Assembly (NCBI GenBank): GCA_039545295.1
Contig: BCIK01000010.1
Coordinates: 372,001 to 436,000, forward strand
Source: Udeniomyces pyricola
Taxonomy: Eukaryota; Basidiomycota; Tremellomycetes; Cystofilobasidiales; Mrakiaceae
Length of the DNA: 64,000 nucleotides
Reading direction: 5' to 3'
Positions 23,979-35,878 of this stretch are shown here, piece by piece (position 1 is the first letter of the stretch; each line of letters starts with the position of its first letter). A program made the position numbers and the translations under genes. Below the pieces are notes generated by a model, which made no database searches, had not been told where the DNA came from, and saw nothing but the letters and a program-made list of their open reading frames with translations.

Positions 23979-24352
23979 ATTAAAACCAAATCCTTCTCCA
24001 CTCCCCAACAAAGAAAAAAAACAAGGAAGTATTCACTCACACATGCATACGTATATACATATCGCCATGACTCCNCCCCCNCCCCCCCCCCCCCCCCNCC
24101 CNCCNCNTCCCCATTTTACAGATCTCATGGCCTTCTTCTTCTCCGTTTCTGGTTGCTGTTGCTTTGGTCCACTTGCCCAACGTTAAGCTACTGAGCTTGA
24201 GAACAAGAAAAAGACAGAGAGAAGAGAACGAAAAAAAAAATAAAAAAAGAGAAGCAAAAAAAAAAACAACCATATATCTATATCCATATTAAAGCTTGGA
24301 ATCTTTTGAAGCATCCACATAGATTCGAGTACTTGTCAATTCCAAGTTATTG

Positions 24353-24385
<33 letters not shown>

Positions 24386-24602
24386 CAGAGATGGCTGTTC
24401 CAAGTACTTACATAGCTTAGGGTTCATCCTCATACTAGCTAGCTCCTCAGGTTTTCATAACATGCATCATATACATCCTCACTTCGTCATTCAAAAAGAA
24501 GACGACAAAAAAAATGAAAAAAAAAAATCTCGTCAAACCCATACTCTCCCTTCCCTTTGAACAAAAATAAAAATATTCCCCCCTACTTCATACTTAGTTA
24601 AT
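23979..24602. other. convergent 3' region with ambiguous bases
   Basis: 624 bp between the converging MTD1 and transporter genes. It contains a C-run with six N bases (24075-24107), long poly-A stretches (about 24228-24270) and a poly-T run (24351-24385). The open frames across it are low-complexity. No gene is seen. Confidence 0.5.
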
Positions 24603-26763
24603 CTATAACCCCGACGTCGCCGAAAACTTGGAACCCGCTCTAATCCTCTTCCCATACTTAAAGAAGACAAACGGCAACGGGATCATGAGGACCAAGAGGC
24701 CTCCGAGTAAGGCTTCGGCTCCGATCGCACCGAGTCGGTCGTACAGTTGGGAAGAGAATAGAGGGAAGCCAGCGGCGAAGGAGGAACGCATGAAGCTGTT
24801 GGAGGCCATGGCGGAAGCGGCGACGGGGCGATAGGCACTATATATATATATATGGGTTAGGCAGGTCGTTATTGGGTCGGTCGTAAAGTCGACGTTTATA
24901 CATATGAGGAGGAGAATTGGAAGGCGTAAGAGACGGACAAAAGAAAGGGGGGGGGGGAAGACAAGAGGGGGGGGGGGAAAAAAAACGGGGGGGGGGGTGA
25001 TAAGTTGGGGGGGGGGNNNNNNNNNNNNNNNNNNNNNNNNNNNNNNNNNNNNNNNNNNNNNGGGGGGAGGAAGGGAGGGGGGGGGGGACGTACTCGACGA
25101 GGAACGTAAAGACGCTCGTGAAAACGAGGACGAGACCCGTTCCAAAAGGTATTGTCATGATGATCGGGACGACTGTGGTTTTTTCAAGAAACGAATATAT
25201 ATATATAAACAAAACAACAAGGGGGGACCCAAACTCTTGTCAATCTTCGAATCGAGAATATTGATCACATAATCAAAACACCTGTCGCATCCAACTTCTT
25301 CCTCAAGAAAGCAAGGAATGCGCCCCCCCCCCCCCCCCCCCCCCCCCGAGGGGGTTCGGGGCGAGATGGGAGATAGGCTGATATCACAGTTAAGGGACTC
25401 ACTCCAATGGACAGACCCAACCGATGTTCCCGCATACAAAAACAACGAGAGCGGACACAAGAACGCGCCGACGAAGCTCGGGTAAAGCCTCGATTCCGGT
25501 TCGGCTTTCCCAGTCGACGAGCGAGCGACGTCGCGAGCGTAGAGTTTACCCCAGAAAGGTTGGGACAGGACACCGAGGATGATCCCAACGCCGATACCCC
25601 TTTTATCGATTTATTGATTTTGATTTGGGTTTTGGGAAATAGAGAGAGAGAGAGGAGAAGGGAGGAGAGAAAGAGAGATGAGCGTTGGTCGAGGTGATGA
25701 AAAGGAACAGAAAAGACACGAGATTCGTTAGTTTGATCCTTTTATATATCTGTTTCACATCACACGAGAACGGAGCTCGAGTAAGTCCGAAGTGTGGGAG
25801 CTTTGGTTGTTGTTGTTGTTGTTATATCGAGAAAGAAGCAAGACAATGTGTGCCTCGTTCTTCTCCTTCTGTCTTGGTCTGCCGACTTACAGGAACGCCA
25901 ATCCGCTTTCTTGAAGGTTGAAATGGTGGACGCGAATGAAGAGACGAGGAACTCCGTTGAACAGCAAGTATAGGATGGCGAGCAGCAACGCAGTCCAGAG
26001 GTTCAACAACAATGCCTTGAAACCAATCAACGTATGATTGCATCAGGTCGGAGGGAGGGGGGAAGGGGGGGGGGGGGAGGGGGACCAATCAAACAAATTC
26101 AACATTCACTTCTCAACCCTGCCCATCCAAAAAAAAAAAAACACACACATCCTCTCTCCAAACAAATCAAGAAGAAGGAAGAAAAAAAAAGAAAAAGAGA
26201 ATCCATACCATCGGTTCCGTCGCCAAGATCTTGAACGGCGTCGTCACGCTCTTTTTCAGCGTCGCCAGGAAATCTTTCTCTTCCCTTTCGCTCGCGGCAA
26301 AGTATCGATCGTCGCCTGTCTGCTTGCGAAGGTTGACGGCATGCCTTCGGAGAAGCGTTGGGGTATGGGTTTCGGGAGCGAAGAGGATGAGAAGGAGTAG
26401 GACCACGGCGGACCACTGCGTAGGTATCCCATACGTAATATGGGAGGGAAGGATACGAAGAACGCTCGTCAATTTCTCAGGGTCGAGACAACTCAAATTC
26501 TGAAAGGGTTTTTTTTTTTTTTGAATGAGATTGGAGAATGCTGGGATTTACGATGATGGTGAGATAGTAAGTCCATCTCCAAGAGGTGTTTTGGTTAATG
26601 AATCCCGCAATGAGAGGACTAAAAGATTCAGCGTATTCAGCATCGTCAGAAAATCGAGACACAACACCCAACACCAAAACCAAAAAAAAAAAAAAAAAAA
26701 AAAAAAACAGATCAGTCGGGGGTTTCCTGTGAAACTCCCTTGGTTCGTCCGGATGATGAGAAA

Positions 26764-26803
<40 letters not shown>

Positions 26804-28105
26804 GGGTAAACCCTTTACTGACCCCAAGACGGGTCCGAGGAATGGCGAAGCAGTGTAGATCGCCATGGGAGGTCCGACTTGGGAATTGAGAAATAAGTCG
26901 CTGACGGTCCCACCGGCAACGCTAAGGAAGGCCGAGCCTGCGAACCCCGTCTGTAAAAATAAAGACATCGCAGCACGGATGAAAAATCAGAATAAGAATA
27001 TAGACAATCATGAGTCCATCGTCATATGGCCATTAAGAAAGATGGGACGCGTGAAGCCGATGCGTGTGGGGGTTGGTTCTCACCAGGAATCGAAAGATGA
27101 GATGTACGGCTGCATTGTTGGCGAACGCAACCGGAAAACTCAAGACTATTTTATTTTATTTTCCAATAATAATGATAAAAAAGAAAAGAGAGAGGAGAGG
27201 ATATCCGTGAGCTCGGGTGAACTTACCCTCAACACTGATAGACTACCCCAAGTCGTCGTCATCCAGACAAAAAGCGTTCGATCGAACGCTCCAGGGAAAG
27301 AGAGGAACGTACGGATGAACGAGACAAAAGAACCCCAATATACATAGTTCCTCCCTACAAACTCGGATAGCGGTCCGAGGAGGAGAGGACCTACACCTAG
27401 TCCCATGACGAAGAGGGAGATGGTGAGAATGGCGGCTTCGGATGAGAGACCCAGATCGGATTCGATGCCGGTGTAAGTGGAAGAACCCATGCTACTCGCA
27501 CATGTCCTGTTGCGAGATGAATTGAGCGAGACAAATCGTGTTCCCGTCCATGATGGAATGCAGAAGTGTCGCAAACATAGAAGAAGCAGAAGAAGAAGGA
27601 AGAGAGGAAGAAAAAGGAAAGGTGAAGAAAAGTAAGTCAGCGGGGTGTTCTGCCCGGGACCAGTAGCCGGAATTAGTGTACGTGTTTGTCAGCGATCGAT
27701 GATGCATCATGATGGTTTGGAAACCCCCTTCCGTCAAACGTACACGCAAGCTGCACCTGACGAAACCGCAATGACAGCCATCCATTTACGTGCCGTCGAG
27801 AGTGCCGTCGGAGGCGTGTACGTAGGGTGTTCAGGTGTCACCAGAAAAGGGTCGTCGTTCTCTTGGTGCTCTTTGGATGGAAGTCGGGGGTCTGACGACG
27901 AGGCGGGCAAGTCCGGTGACTCATCGAACGAAGGCGAGCTTGTCGACACCGATGGGTCTTGTTCGTCATGAAGACGATGTTGTTTTTCTAGATCGGAAGT
28001 AAGAATATCAGGGTGCGGAGATGACTTGATAGGGCTTTCGGTAGGGACGGTGGTAAAGGATGAAGAACGAGAGGAAGCATGATGCTGTCGAGTCGAGTCC
28101 TCCAT
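24603..28105 (-). CDS. MFS transporter, DHA1 drug/polyamine proton antiporter type
   Basis: Twelve-helix plasma-membrane antiporter of the DHA1 group (relatives include fungal TPO and FLR1-like exporters). Exons 28105-27744, 27506-27313, 27145-27084, 26950-26823, 26618-26552, 26415-26209, 26015-25891, 25599-25403, 25172-25094 and 24837-24603 give 551 aa. A charged, disordered N-terminus of about 100 residues precedes helix 1. Motifs: LGVGPLLLGPLSEFVGR (loop 2-3 motif A), RFLTGFAGSAFLSVAGG, helix-5 antiporter motif SPFLGPVLGPLIAGFI, WRWTYYLTIIW, PETHTPTLLRRHA, and YRPVAASAMASNSFMRS. A 45-base assembly gap (25017-25061) falls in intron 9, whose GA|GTACGT donor and TAG|T acceptor restore the family sequence FLVDAYRPVAAS. 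Substrate cannot be read from sequence. Confidence 0.88.
25017..25061. other. assembly gap (45 N) flanked by G runs
   Basis: Forty-five undetermined bases lie between long G homopolymers. In the transporter model the gap is wholly intronic, so the coding sequence is probably complete. Confidence 0.95.
26766..26798. repeat. TA dinucleotide microsatellite in a transporter intron
   Basis: An uninterrupted alternating TA tract lies in intron 4 of the DHA1 transporter (26619-26822), next to a poly-A run. It is intronic and AT-rich, and can form a hairpin in the transcript. Confidence 0.85.
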
Positions 28106-29017
28106 TAGATTTGGCTGGCGAGTAAGGGAGGGAAAGGAAAGGAAGGGTGTGTAAAACGCAGAAGAAGGTGTGTTGGAGGACCGAGAACGAATCTGTAAGC
28201 TCTGGTGAGGCAGTCTAGGGTAGGGAGAGAACAAGGCAGCGGATGGACGTTGAAGCGGAAGCGTTGGCCGGTCAGAAGTTTGGAAGTTCGGGTGGAAACG
28301 CGATTCCGGCCGAGCTGAGGGGAGAGAAGCCGATCGCGAGGAGTTGACGACGTCGCGTCACGGGACCCTTTGACAGGCTCTTTGTCGTGTTTTTATTTAT
28401 TTATTTATTTATTTATTTTCGACACTTTGATATACATGAGCTAGTCTTTCGCAGGGTGCGGCTGTACTATGTTATTTATCAATCATGGCGGGGATGTATG
28501 AGCTCATCCGTTCAAACCCGGTGCCTCCAACAGCCGGTGCGTAGATGAAATCAATCCAAGAGTTCAATATGACGCGCTGATATGTCGCTCGGCCCGGTAT
28601 GCAGAACAGTGCTTCTGAACCGCAAGGCTTGATAAATACGCAGACATAGTGTGACACAGCTCGATTGACAGTCATAGCGATACAACAAGCAGAAAAGAAG
28701 GAACGAGAAGAAGAAAAAAACGAAAGATACTAGACAGAAATCCTAGACAATTCAGAACTTAACGCGGCTGAGGATCATGTCACAATGAAGCCAATTATAC
28801 AACACCACACATATTAGACCTGGTAGGACACAGAAGGCCGCGAGAGCAATGACTAGAATAACAAGGATAGGGTGATAAATAACCAGGCGAACAAGCTGAG
28901 ATCAACGCGAAAGACAGAGCGAAAGTAAAAAAGAAGCAAAAACTGATCCATGATCAATCCTCTTGATGACTAGCAGTAAAAAGTCTAGTGACCAAGTAAC
29001 CATCCCAACACTCTTCA
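28106..29017. other. intergenic region upstream of the first DHA1 transporter
   Basis: 912 bp with the transporter promoter and the 3' end of the CHRD gene. A TTTA tetranucleotide run (28392-28418) sits about 290 bp upstream of the transporter ATG. The transporter frame is open upstream as far as about 28234 but has no better start than the ATG at 28105. Confidence 0.5.
28392..28418. repeat. TTTA tetranucleotide run
   Basis: About six and a half tandem TTTA units in the upstream region of the DHA1 transporter gene. A poly(dA:dT)-like element here could disfavour nucleosomes; that role is inferred. Confidence 0.85.
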
Positions 29018-30352
29018 CTAGTGGTGGTAGGTCGTGCTAGCGAGCTCGAGTTGACCTCGGATGGCACCAGCGACGAATTTCGTGGTATGAACATCGGTGA
29101 AGAACCCTGCTGGGTTGGCCTCGATTTGGGCGAGAGAGAATCCCGTGCCTGTATCAGCTGTAGAATTCGCACATGACAAGCACGGGAGTTGGATTTAAAA
29201 CCAAGAGAAAACGTAGACGATAGTATAGATGATCAGCTCTGACCCATTGATAGCAACAGATATAAACCATTCCCCCTTTCAGGGGGATCTTTTCTTTCCC
29301 TGCTCTTGTGATTTGGATGGACGAGAGAGAAGAGTGATGCTTACTACCGTTGGCGAGAACACCTGTGAGAAAAGGACCCGTCAAGCATCCATACGATGTC
29401 CTTCGACCGAACTCGTCGAGGGGCGAGTCTGAACTCGGATTGGTAAATGCGATCCGAGGAGGACCCGCTCGGCCGTAGACCGCCTCGTGCTATTAGTTGA
29501 GATGCATAGCGCGATCGAAAAATTGAAGGAAAGATACATCAGCCAAGAGCGGCCGATGGATAGGAGCGAACATCACTTGAGTCAAAGAATGAAAGAAGAT
29601 ATGTCCCGAGACGCGGCTACGAACGATATGGGTGGCAGTCGAGGCGGGTGATTGATAATCTCCCGAAATCTCTACGGCAATGTTCTGGAGAAAGACGGCG
29701 TTCATCATATTCGATCAGCAAAGACAACAAAAAAAAATTCTTCACCACTTCGCTGTTGACGCTTCGTCCTGCAGCTCAGAATGAGAACTCGAAAGAATCG
29801 AAAAAGGAAAACGAGGTGAGGTAGACTCACCCAGCAGATCAACTCTTCGTGAACGTTGATACCGTATCGGAATACGCCTGAAGCTCCTTCTTCGCCTGGA
29901 ACGGCGACTTGAGAGTTGTTGACTCTGCTTGATCCGGATCAGAAGGAACGGAAAGAGCGCAAAAATGATATCGGCCAAGCGGGACCGAGAACAGTTGTAA
30001 GAAAAAAAAAACAAGGGAAAAAGAAGAAGCAACCCAGGGTGAGCTCGATCTCATCAAAGTATCACCAGTTCAAGTTCAATCAGTCCTGCGCGTCATATGT
30101 GACGAATTAGACTACGCACACTTGATCGGGCGTCGCATATGCGATGTAAGTCGATGTAAAATCGAAGACGTCGTCCGAGAGGGGTTTAGAAACATGTTTG
30201 TGCGTCTTGCCGTCGTCGTGCTTGTCCGTCCAGTCGAGTTTCTCGTCGGCTTTCTTGTGATCATCGTAGTTGGTTCTGGCTGAGAGGGGGACGGCGACGG
30301 CGTGAACGATAGGAAGGGCGACAGCGAGGGTGAGAATCGAAGAGAAACGCAT
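29018..30352 (-). CDS. secreted CHRD-domain protein
   Basis: Exons 30352-30120, 29924-29831, 29684-29625, 29489-29348 and 29148-29018 give 219 aa. A clear signal peptide (MRFSSILTLAVALPIVHAVA) directs secretion. After a charged, Asp/Lys-rich spacer, the rest matches the fungal CHRD fold: QVAVPGEEGASGVFRYGINV, then EELICWNIAVEISG, SPASTATHIHEAVYGRAGPP, RRTSYGCLTGPF, and a closing block GFSLAQIEANPAGFF with FVAGAIRGQL. CHRD domains were named from chordin; the biochemical role in fungi is not established. The protein stops soon after the domain with no GPI signal, so it is probably free or cell-wall bound. The first junction uses GT|GTGCGT with acceptor GCAG|A, the only pair that keeps the frame. 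It lies downstream of SPC3 on the same strand, probably by chance. Confidence 0.82.
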
Positions 30353-31632
30353 GACGATAGGTTGAGGTAGTAAGTTGTTGTTGATCAAGGTAGATAGATG
30401 AGGTGACAACGAATTGTGTGGTAGCGATGGAAAGAATGATTGATGAGTGATGATTGTAGTAGTGGAAGGTAGACGAGAACAATCTGCCATCGATCTTCCT
30501 TCTCGTTTTTATGAGCGACAAAGTCGGTCGACAACGCACTAGTAACAGTCGAGCCAAGGCTTCCTGGAAAAGGGTTGGGGAAACCTCCCAAGCTATTCTA
30601 TCAAACCATCCGTTGGGTTAGTTGAGCGTAACAAGTCACGATTGGATGAGTGTCAGCCAAGGCTGAAGCATCAGAAAGCGATGCGAAAGCAAAGCCCGAA
30701 GACACAATGATCAGGTCAACCAGAGTTCAGAATTAACGATGCTTGGATTCGAGCACCTAGCGGCGGCCGGAAGCCGGAAACATCAAAAGGAACTCGGTCT
30801 CGAGACAACTACCCTTGTCAGCCTGGGCAACTCATGTCTTGAAGATTGATGTGTTGAATCCATGGCAAATATTGGATCCCTAGCCAAGAGATCCATTGAA
30901 ACGGCCAAGGCGCATAACTGACAGGTGTCAACTAGGAATGGGTGGATCCCGAAAGGTCCGGCCCGGTCGACGCGACGTCGATCGACATCAGTTCGATCAT
31001 TTTGCCCAGAGAAAAATGACGCTCCTGTATGTACGTCCCGTGTGACGACTATCCAACATCAGCCTCCAAGAAATCTGCACGACAAACAAGGGAAAGAGGT
31101 CATCGGTCGTTGGATCGGTGGTGACCTTGGCTGCCGGCTTGATCAAGGAAAGATGAGGTCACTGACGAGGCGGATGGAGAGTGATCGTCGGCAGAGGCAA
31201 AGAGCGTTGCTGACAAGCGATCGCGGGCTAGCGAAACGCAGACAAAAGAGAATTCGAAGTACTTGGAATACTGCTGCGTGATTAATGCTGATGCGCTAAT
31301 GATCAAAACGAACATGGACGATGAAGGAAAAAAAACCCTGCAAAAGACACTGTCGTTGCTCAAGAGTGATTAACCCTACACCAAAAGCCCAGCAGTGCTA
31401 GTTGACAAGAATTGAAGGAATATTACATCTAACCCAGCTTTCAACCCACTCAAAGTACCTCGTGAACCAATCAACAACCGCGTCGAAACCAAACACAACG
31501 AAAAAAAAAAAAAGAAACAAGAACCAAGAACCAAGAAGAAAAAAAACCCCATCGATCGATCCTCTCTCTTTACTAACTCTCTCGCGTTCGTACGTGTAAC
31601 AACTTCTAAATAACGGTTCGACTGAGAAGATC
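30353..31632. other. gene-poor spacer between the CHRD gene and SPC3
   Basis: 1,280 bp. The first 200 bases are the CHRD promoter and leader, and the last few hundred are the SPC3 3' region with A-rich runs (31498-31515). The frame at 30925-31281 (118 codons) shows no motif, no coherent hydrophobicity pattern and no splice context, so I do not call it. Confidence 0.5.
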
Positions 31633-32783
31633 TCAAGCCTTGCGCGAGGCCAAAGGCATCTTGTCGAGTACGACTTCGCTCCGACCGACTTCTCCACTCT
31701 TGAGGAATCCAACGTACGGCATCAGATGGTAGGACAGCACGAACGTCACATCCGAGACCGACCTATCCATTCCAAAAAAAAGGGGGGGGGGGGGGGGGGG
31801 GGGGGAAGGGAATGTGAAGACGGATAAAGAAAACAAGGCCACGGTCGGACGAACATTAGTATATGTATGCTTTGACGACAAGAAACGGTCGAGCACGGGC
31901 CGTCATACGTCGCTGAACACCCGAGTTGGATCTACACACATAATATATATATATATATATTATATGTGTGTATGAGAAAATGAGACTGACTTGAACGACT
32001 TGGAGACTTCTTTGAAAGGGTACTTGTTCTTGGCCCCGGAGAGATTGAGGCGAGCTTTCTCCTTGGAAAGGATGAGTTTGTCCCAAAAGACGAGGTTGTT
32101 GTTCACTGTGCGGGTGGTCTGGAAAAGAAGACGTCCGAGAGGATAGGGGCATTGAAAAAGAAAGGAAAGGGAGGGGATGAAGTCGCGTCAACAGGCAGAG
32201 ATAGGTAGATAAAGAAGAGGAAGAGGGAGGGATTGAGATTCCTGAGCGATGGGAAAGGGAGAGAAACGTACGGCGTTGGGCGTGTTGTACTCGGCTGAGA
32301 GTTGAAGGAAGAGCTGTTTGGTGTTCCAGTTGAAGAGCGGTCGCATATCTTTGGAAAAACACCATCATGATAGGCGTGAGGGGTTAGAACCCATTTCGCA
32401 TCAGCACGAAGTGGTTGTGAGAGGAATAGCTGATGCCATGATGATTCCAATGAAGCGTCCGAACCAGTTGCCCCTTTCCCCCCCTTCCATCAGTTTCCCC
32501 CTTAACCATGTCTCCCCCACGGAAGAATGAACCAACAAAACCAAACAAGACGCTCACCAGCTCTTAGATCAAACTCCAAGAACGCAAACTCTTGCTCTTT
32601 GGCGTTCCATTCCCTGGCCTTGCCGAGGTACACGCTGAGTTTCTCGACGGCGACGGACGTGTCGGCCAAAGGGCTCGACGGGAGCGCGAGGAGGGACGTC
32701 AATGAGATGGCGAGGAGGAGAGAGAAGAGGACGGAGAGGGAGAGGGAAGTGATGTAGTTGAGTCGGTTCAAGGTGGAGTACAT
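31633..32783 (-). CDS. SPC3: signal peptidase complex subunit 3 (SPC22/23 type)
   Basis: Essential accessory subunit of the ER signal peptidase complex. Exons 32783-32558, 32348-32272, 32118-31991 and 31762-31633 give 186 aa, the usual family length. It begins MYSTLNRLNYITSLSLSVL, a short cytosolic tail leading into one membrane helix, then a lumenal domain with the family blocks FAFLEFDLRADMRPLFNWN, KQLFLQLSAEY, NLVFWDKLI, KYPFKEVSKSF and SYHLMPYVGFL. A G-run in intron 3 at about 31784-31805 is pyrimidine on the coding strand. Intron 3 also contains an AT-cored inverted repeat (31933-31972) close to its donor site. It lies on the same strand as the CHRD gene, whose product carries a signal peptide, but this neighbourhood need not be functional. 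Confidence 0.93.
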
Positions 32784-33565
32784 GATGATGAGAGATGCAA
32801 GGGGGAAGGAGGAGGGAACGATGCGCCGGGATACCAAGCTGGGATATGGATCAGTGGACTGGCTTCGGTTCGCCGGAAAGAACGACACGTCGGTTGATCA
32901 CGATCATCATCATGTACACGCGAGGTCCGGGACGTGCGATAGACGCGAAGCTGTGCACCAAACGGACTTGTCCATCCGTTTGTTACTCAAACGTCGATTA
33001 TCACATGGAGGTCCACTACGAATACATTTGCAGGTTGGACATCTTGACAGCTGCCTCTAATTTGGTTCGATGATCGATCATATGCATATATACTTTATAC
33101 TTGGACCACGTGATGAAAGTGGTGGTCCAGCATCGACGATCACAGTACTAGTGCAACATCTTAACATGGCTACTAGCCAGCTGTCAATTGATCTAGTATT
33201 ACCATATACAGTTGTAGTACTTCAATTGTGATACGTCCAATATGAACCGAGTGTATGACCTCCCAACTTCTAAAGCTGCGTCAATGCAAGTCCAGCCTAG
33301 CTTGATGAAATAGATCCCCTTCTGCTCACTTGGTCTCACGCGGGACAACGATGCTATATATGCGCCCCGGCCTGGCTTCCTTCTCGATTTCTCCATTCGA
33401 TCGACGATTCTCCAAAAGTCAAAACAAAAACAAAACAAAAGAACAGGCAGTAGACAAAACACGAAATGTAAAAAAAAGATATAGAAAAAAGAACCGAGAA
33501 AAAAAAAACGAAGAAGAAGAAGAAGAAGAAGAAAAAGATTCAAATCAAATCACCTGCTCTCGACA
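32784..33565. other. spacer between SPC3 and an unknown minus-strand gene
   Basis: 782 bp with the SPC3 promoter and the downstream end of the next gene, including a GAA run (about 33510-33532). No gene is supported. Confidence 0.5.
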
Positions 33566-35473
33566 TCATGAATACGTCCTCTCGATTTCCTCCTGACTGA
33601 GGATCATGAGTCCCGGGACTCCGTTCCCATCGCCTTCATCATCGGGGTCTTCGAGATCCTCTAGACCCTCGTCGTCGTCGTCATTGTCACCGCCAAAGAG
33701 GTCGTCGTCAGCTTCGGCCAGATCGTCGTCCGAGTCGAGGTAGAACGGATCGCGCGAGAGCGAGGGCATGGGATTCCTAGAGAACGTATTGAAGAGAGAG
33801 AGAGAAAAGAGGAAGGAAGAATAAAACGATAGAAGAGGACAATGCGTTAATATTCAACTAACCTCTCCATCTATCACCCTCAAATCATGATCCCCACTCA
33901 ACTATCCAAGAAGAAACGAAGAGATTGCACTCACATGAACGCTCTCATTCTAGCCTGCCCTCGAATCCTCTCCAATTCATCCATCGGTTGTCCTCCAACA
34001 CCAGCAACCTGATCTCTCATCAAAATGCCTCCCCCTCCTCTTTCCCCTCGCTCCCTCTCGACCGCGATCCTAGCCCTCTCTTCCTCTCTCCGCCTGGCGG
34101 CTTCTTCCCTCGCTTTCTCCCGCTCGTACACCCCCTGTTGGAGATGAATCGATTCCGTCAATGCGATCGGGTTGATCGACCCACGTTTCGAAGGGAGCGC
34201 TCGGAGTCGGTTCGACAATGGTAACGACGTCGCCGTCGATGGAGAGACGTTCGCGCTCGCGCTCGACGTGGGTGAGAGATGGAGATGTAAGAGGGAACTT
34301 GTAGGTGGAGTCGTTGAGAGACCTGTTAGAGGGCTTGTGGTGGCCATAGGGTCGATGGTGGTCGAGTTGCCGTTGAGAGATACAGGGGTGGCCGAAGCGA
34401 GTGGGGGCGACACGGATTGGGTCGAGAGAAGTGAGAGACGATGTTCGAGGGCTTGTTGGGCTGCAAGTAGTTTGAGACGATGAGGGTCAGGAGGTGATGA
34501 GGCTGGAAGATCGGGAAAGATGTGGGGATCACGGAGGACGGTCGCGTTGCGATGCAGGGCATTTGCGAGTTCCTATCATGAAGACAGGATCAGGCGCAAT
34601 GGGGGTAAAAAAAGGGAGAGAGTGAGTAAGTGAGAAGCGTCAGCCAGCCAGACAGATATGGGGGAGATTCGGAGTGAAGCTGTGTGATGCCATTCTTGAA
34701 CAGGAGACATTGAAGGGGTCTGGTCCTGTTGCGTAAGGAATATTCTGGTTCGTGCTCATCGAACGACATCGTCTTGAGCAAAAACGCGCAGTGAGACCTT
34801 AATGACCAGCAAATTGGACCGGATCCCGTCTTTGATACGCGGACCCTGTTTCGACGTAGAATGAAGGCTTCAAGTAGTCCCCATGTTGATTACGGGACAA
34901 TACTGAGGCCCTCTTTCGAACGCTGAGGAGGGTCGAGTAGGTGAGAGATGAGGAAAAATAGGCAAAGAATGACATGATCCCTTGGCTTGTTGAAAGGGAG
35001 TCTGAGCTGGGGGAGTGAGTCATCACTGAGCCCCCCCGGAAGAACACTGAATGCAAGCTGTGTGGTTGATTGGTTGATAGATTGGAAAGGGGGAGAAACC
35101 GGGCCAAACGACGGCCGACCAAAGGACTGATAGCGGGCAGGGGGGGATGAATGAATGCGAGAGTTGAACGACTTACCTCACGCGTCATGTCCTCGACTCG
35201 CTTGCCTGGCTGGCCGCCGTTCAGCCTGGGGCCTCTCCTCATGCCTTCGCCGCCCTCTGGCCGACTGGCAGCTGACCTTGCCGTTTGGGCCCCGCCCGTA
35301 CGCCAGAGACCATGCTGTCGGTGGGGAGGAAGCTGAAAGATGGACGATGCGGGCGAGGTGGGGTTGGTGGATTCGGAAGGCGGTGGGGGGGAAGGGGATC
35401 GTGAGGAGTGGGAGGACGGGGTGGGAGAGGGTGTCCGGTGGTGGAAGGCTGCCCTTTGGGGGAGATGAAGCAT
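33566..35473 (-). CDS. unknown Ser/Pro-rich protein with charged coiled coil and acidic tail
   Basis: Not recognised. Exons 35473-35177, 34572-33935 and 33776-33566 join in frame and give 381 aa. The N-terminus is Ser/Pro/His-rich and disordered. From about residue 100 a helical segment (ELANALHRNATVLRD, then RLKLLAAQQALEHRLSLL) is followed by Thr/Ser/Pro linkers. A strongly charged helix, probably coiled coil, runs over YEREKAREEAARRREEER and leads to DELERIRGQARMRAFM. The last exon is very acidic, encoding DDD and EDLEDPDDEGDG runs between PMPSLSRDPFYL and a terminal LSQEEIERTYS. Such make-up is common in nuclear adaptor proteins, but no domain supports a function. Intron 1 is long (604 nt). 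It is divergent from SPE2, with 405 bp between start codons. Confidence 0.6.
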
Positions 35474-35878
35474 GGGTGGCGGCTGGGTCTACGCCGGTCG
35501 ATGAATGAAGGGGGATTGGTAGGTAGGTTGGTTGGCTGACTGGCTGACTGGCTGGCCGGCGGAATGGATGGGATGAGTTGCGGAGATGGCCAAGTAGCTA
35601 ATGATGAGATATGTGAGAATGATTGATGATGTCGAGACGTTTAGGGCTGGCTGTGGGCTGGCGGGCTGGCTGGCTGGCTGGCTGGCTGGCTAATCGAAAT
35701 CAGGGAGGTTGATCATCATCCTGATGATTATTATACAACTTTATTATAAGTATAACACTTTACGACACTCGTTGATCTATCGATCAATCGTCCTCAATTG
35801 TCATGACCGAAATCTCATCAGTCGACGACGTCCATCCTTCCTTCACATACACCAAACACCCCTTTCCTTCCTACAGCC
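35474..35878. promoter_or_regulatory. divergent promoter between the unknown coiled-coil gene and SPE2
   Basis: 405 bp separate the two ATGs. The region contains a run of TGGC units (about 35664-35692) with related TGGCTGAC repeats at 35530-35560, followed by an AT-rich block (35715-35760) and a CT-rich SPE2 leader. Confidence 0.55.
35664..35692. repeat. TGGC tetranucleotide run
   Basis: Seven tandem TGGC units in the divergent promoter upstream of SPE2. Looser copies precede it at 35530-35560, suggesting an older, decaying array. Confidence 0.85.

Noticed and set aside
26429..26551. Apparent coding NLSCLDPEKLTSV before the middle loop of the first DHA1 transporter
   Set aside because: The acceptor at 26416 yields WRWTYYLTIIWSAVVLL, the normal family sequence. 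The other acceptor inserts about 27 residues into a membrane helix.
27146..27312. Apparent continuation of the first DHA1 transporter exon 2 (RTFLSFPGAFDRT and on)
   Set aside because: Splicing at 27313/27145 instead gives a clean membrane helix joining the conserved NNAAVHLIFRFL, so this stretch is intron.
30925..31281. 118-codon open frame on the plus strand
   Set aside because: Arg-rich random-looking sequence without motif, and no intron signals in a genome where almost every gene is spliced.
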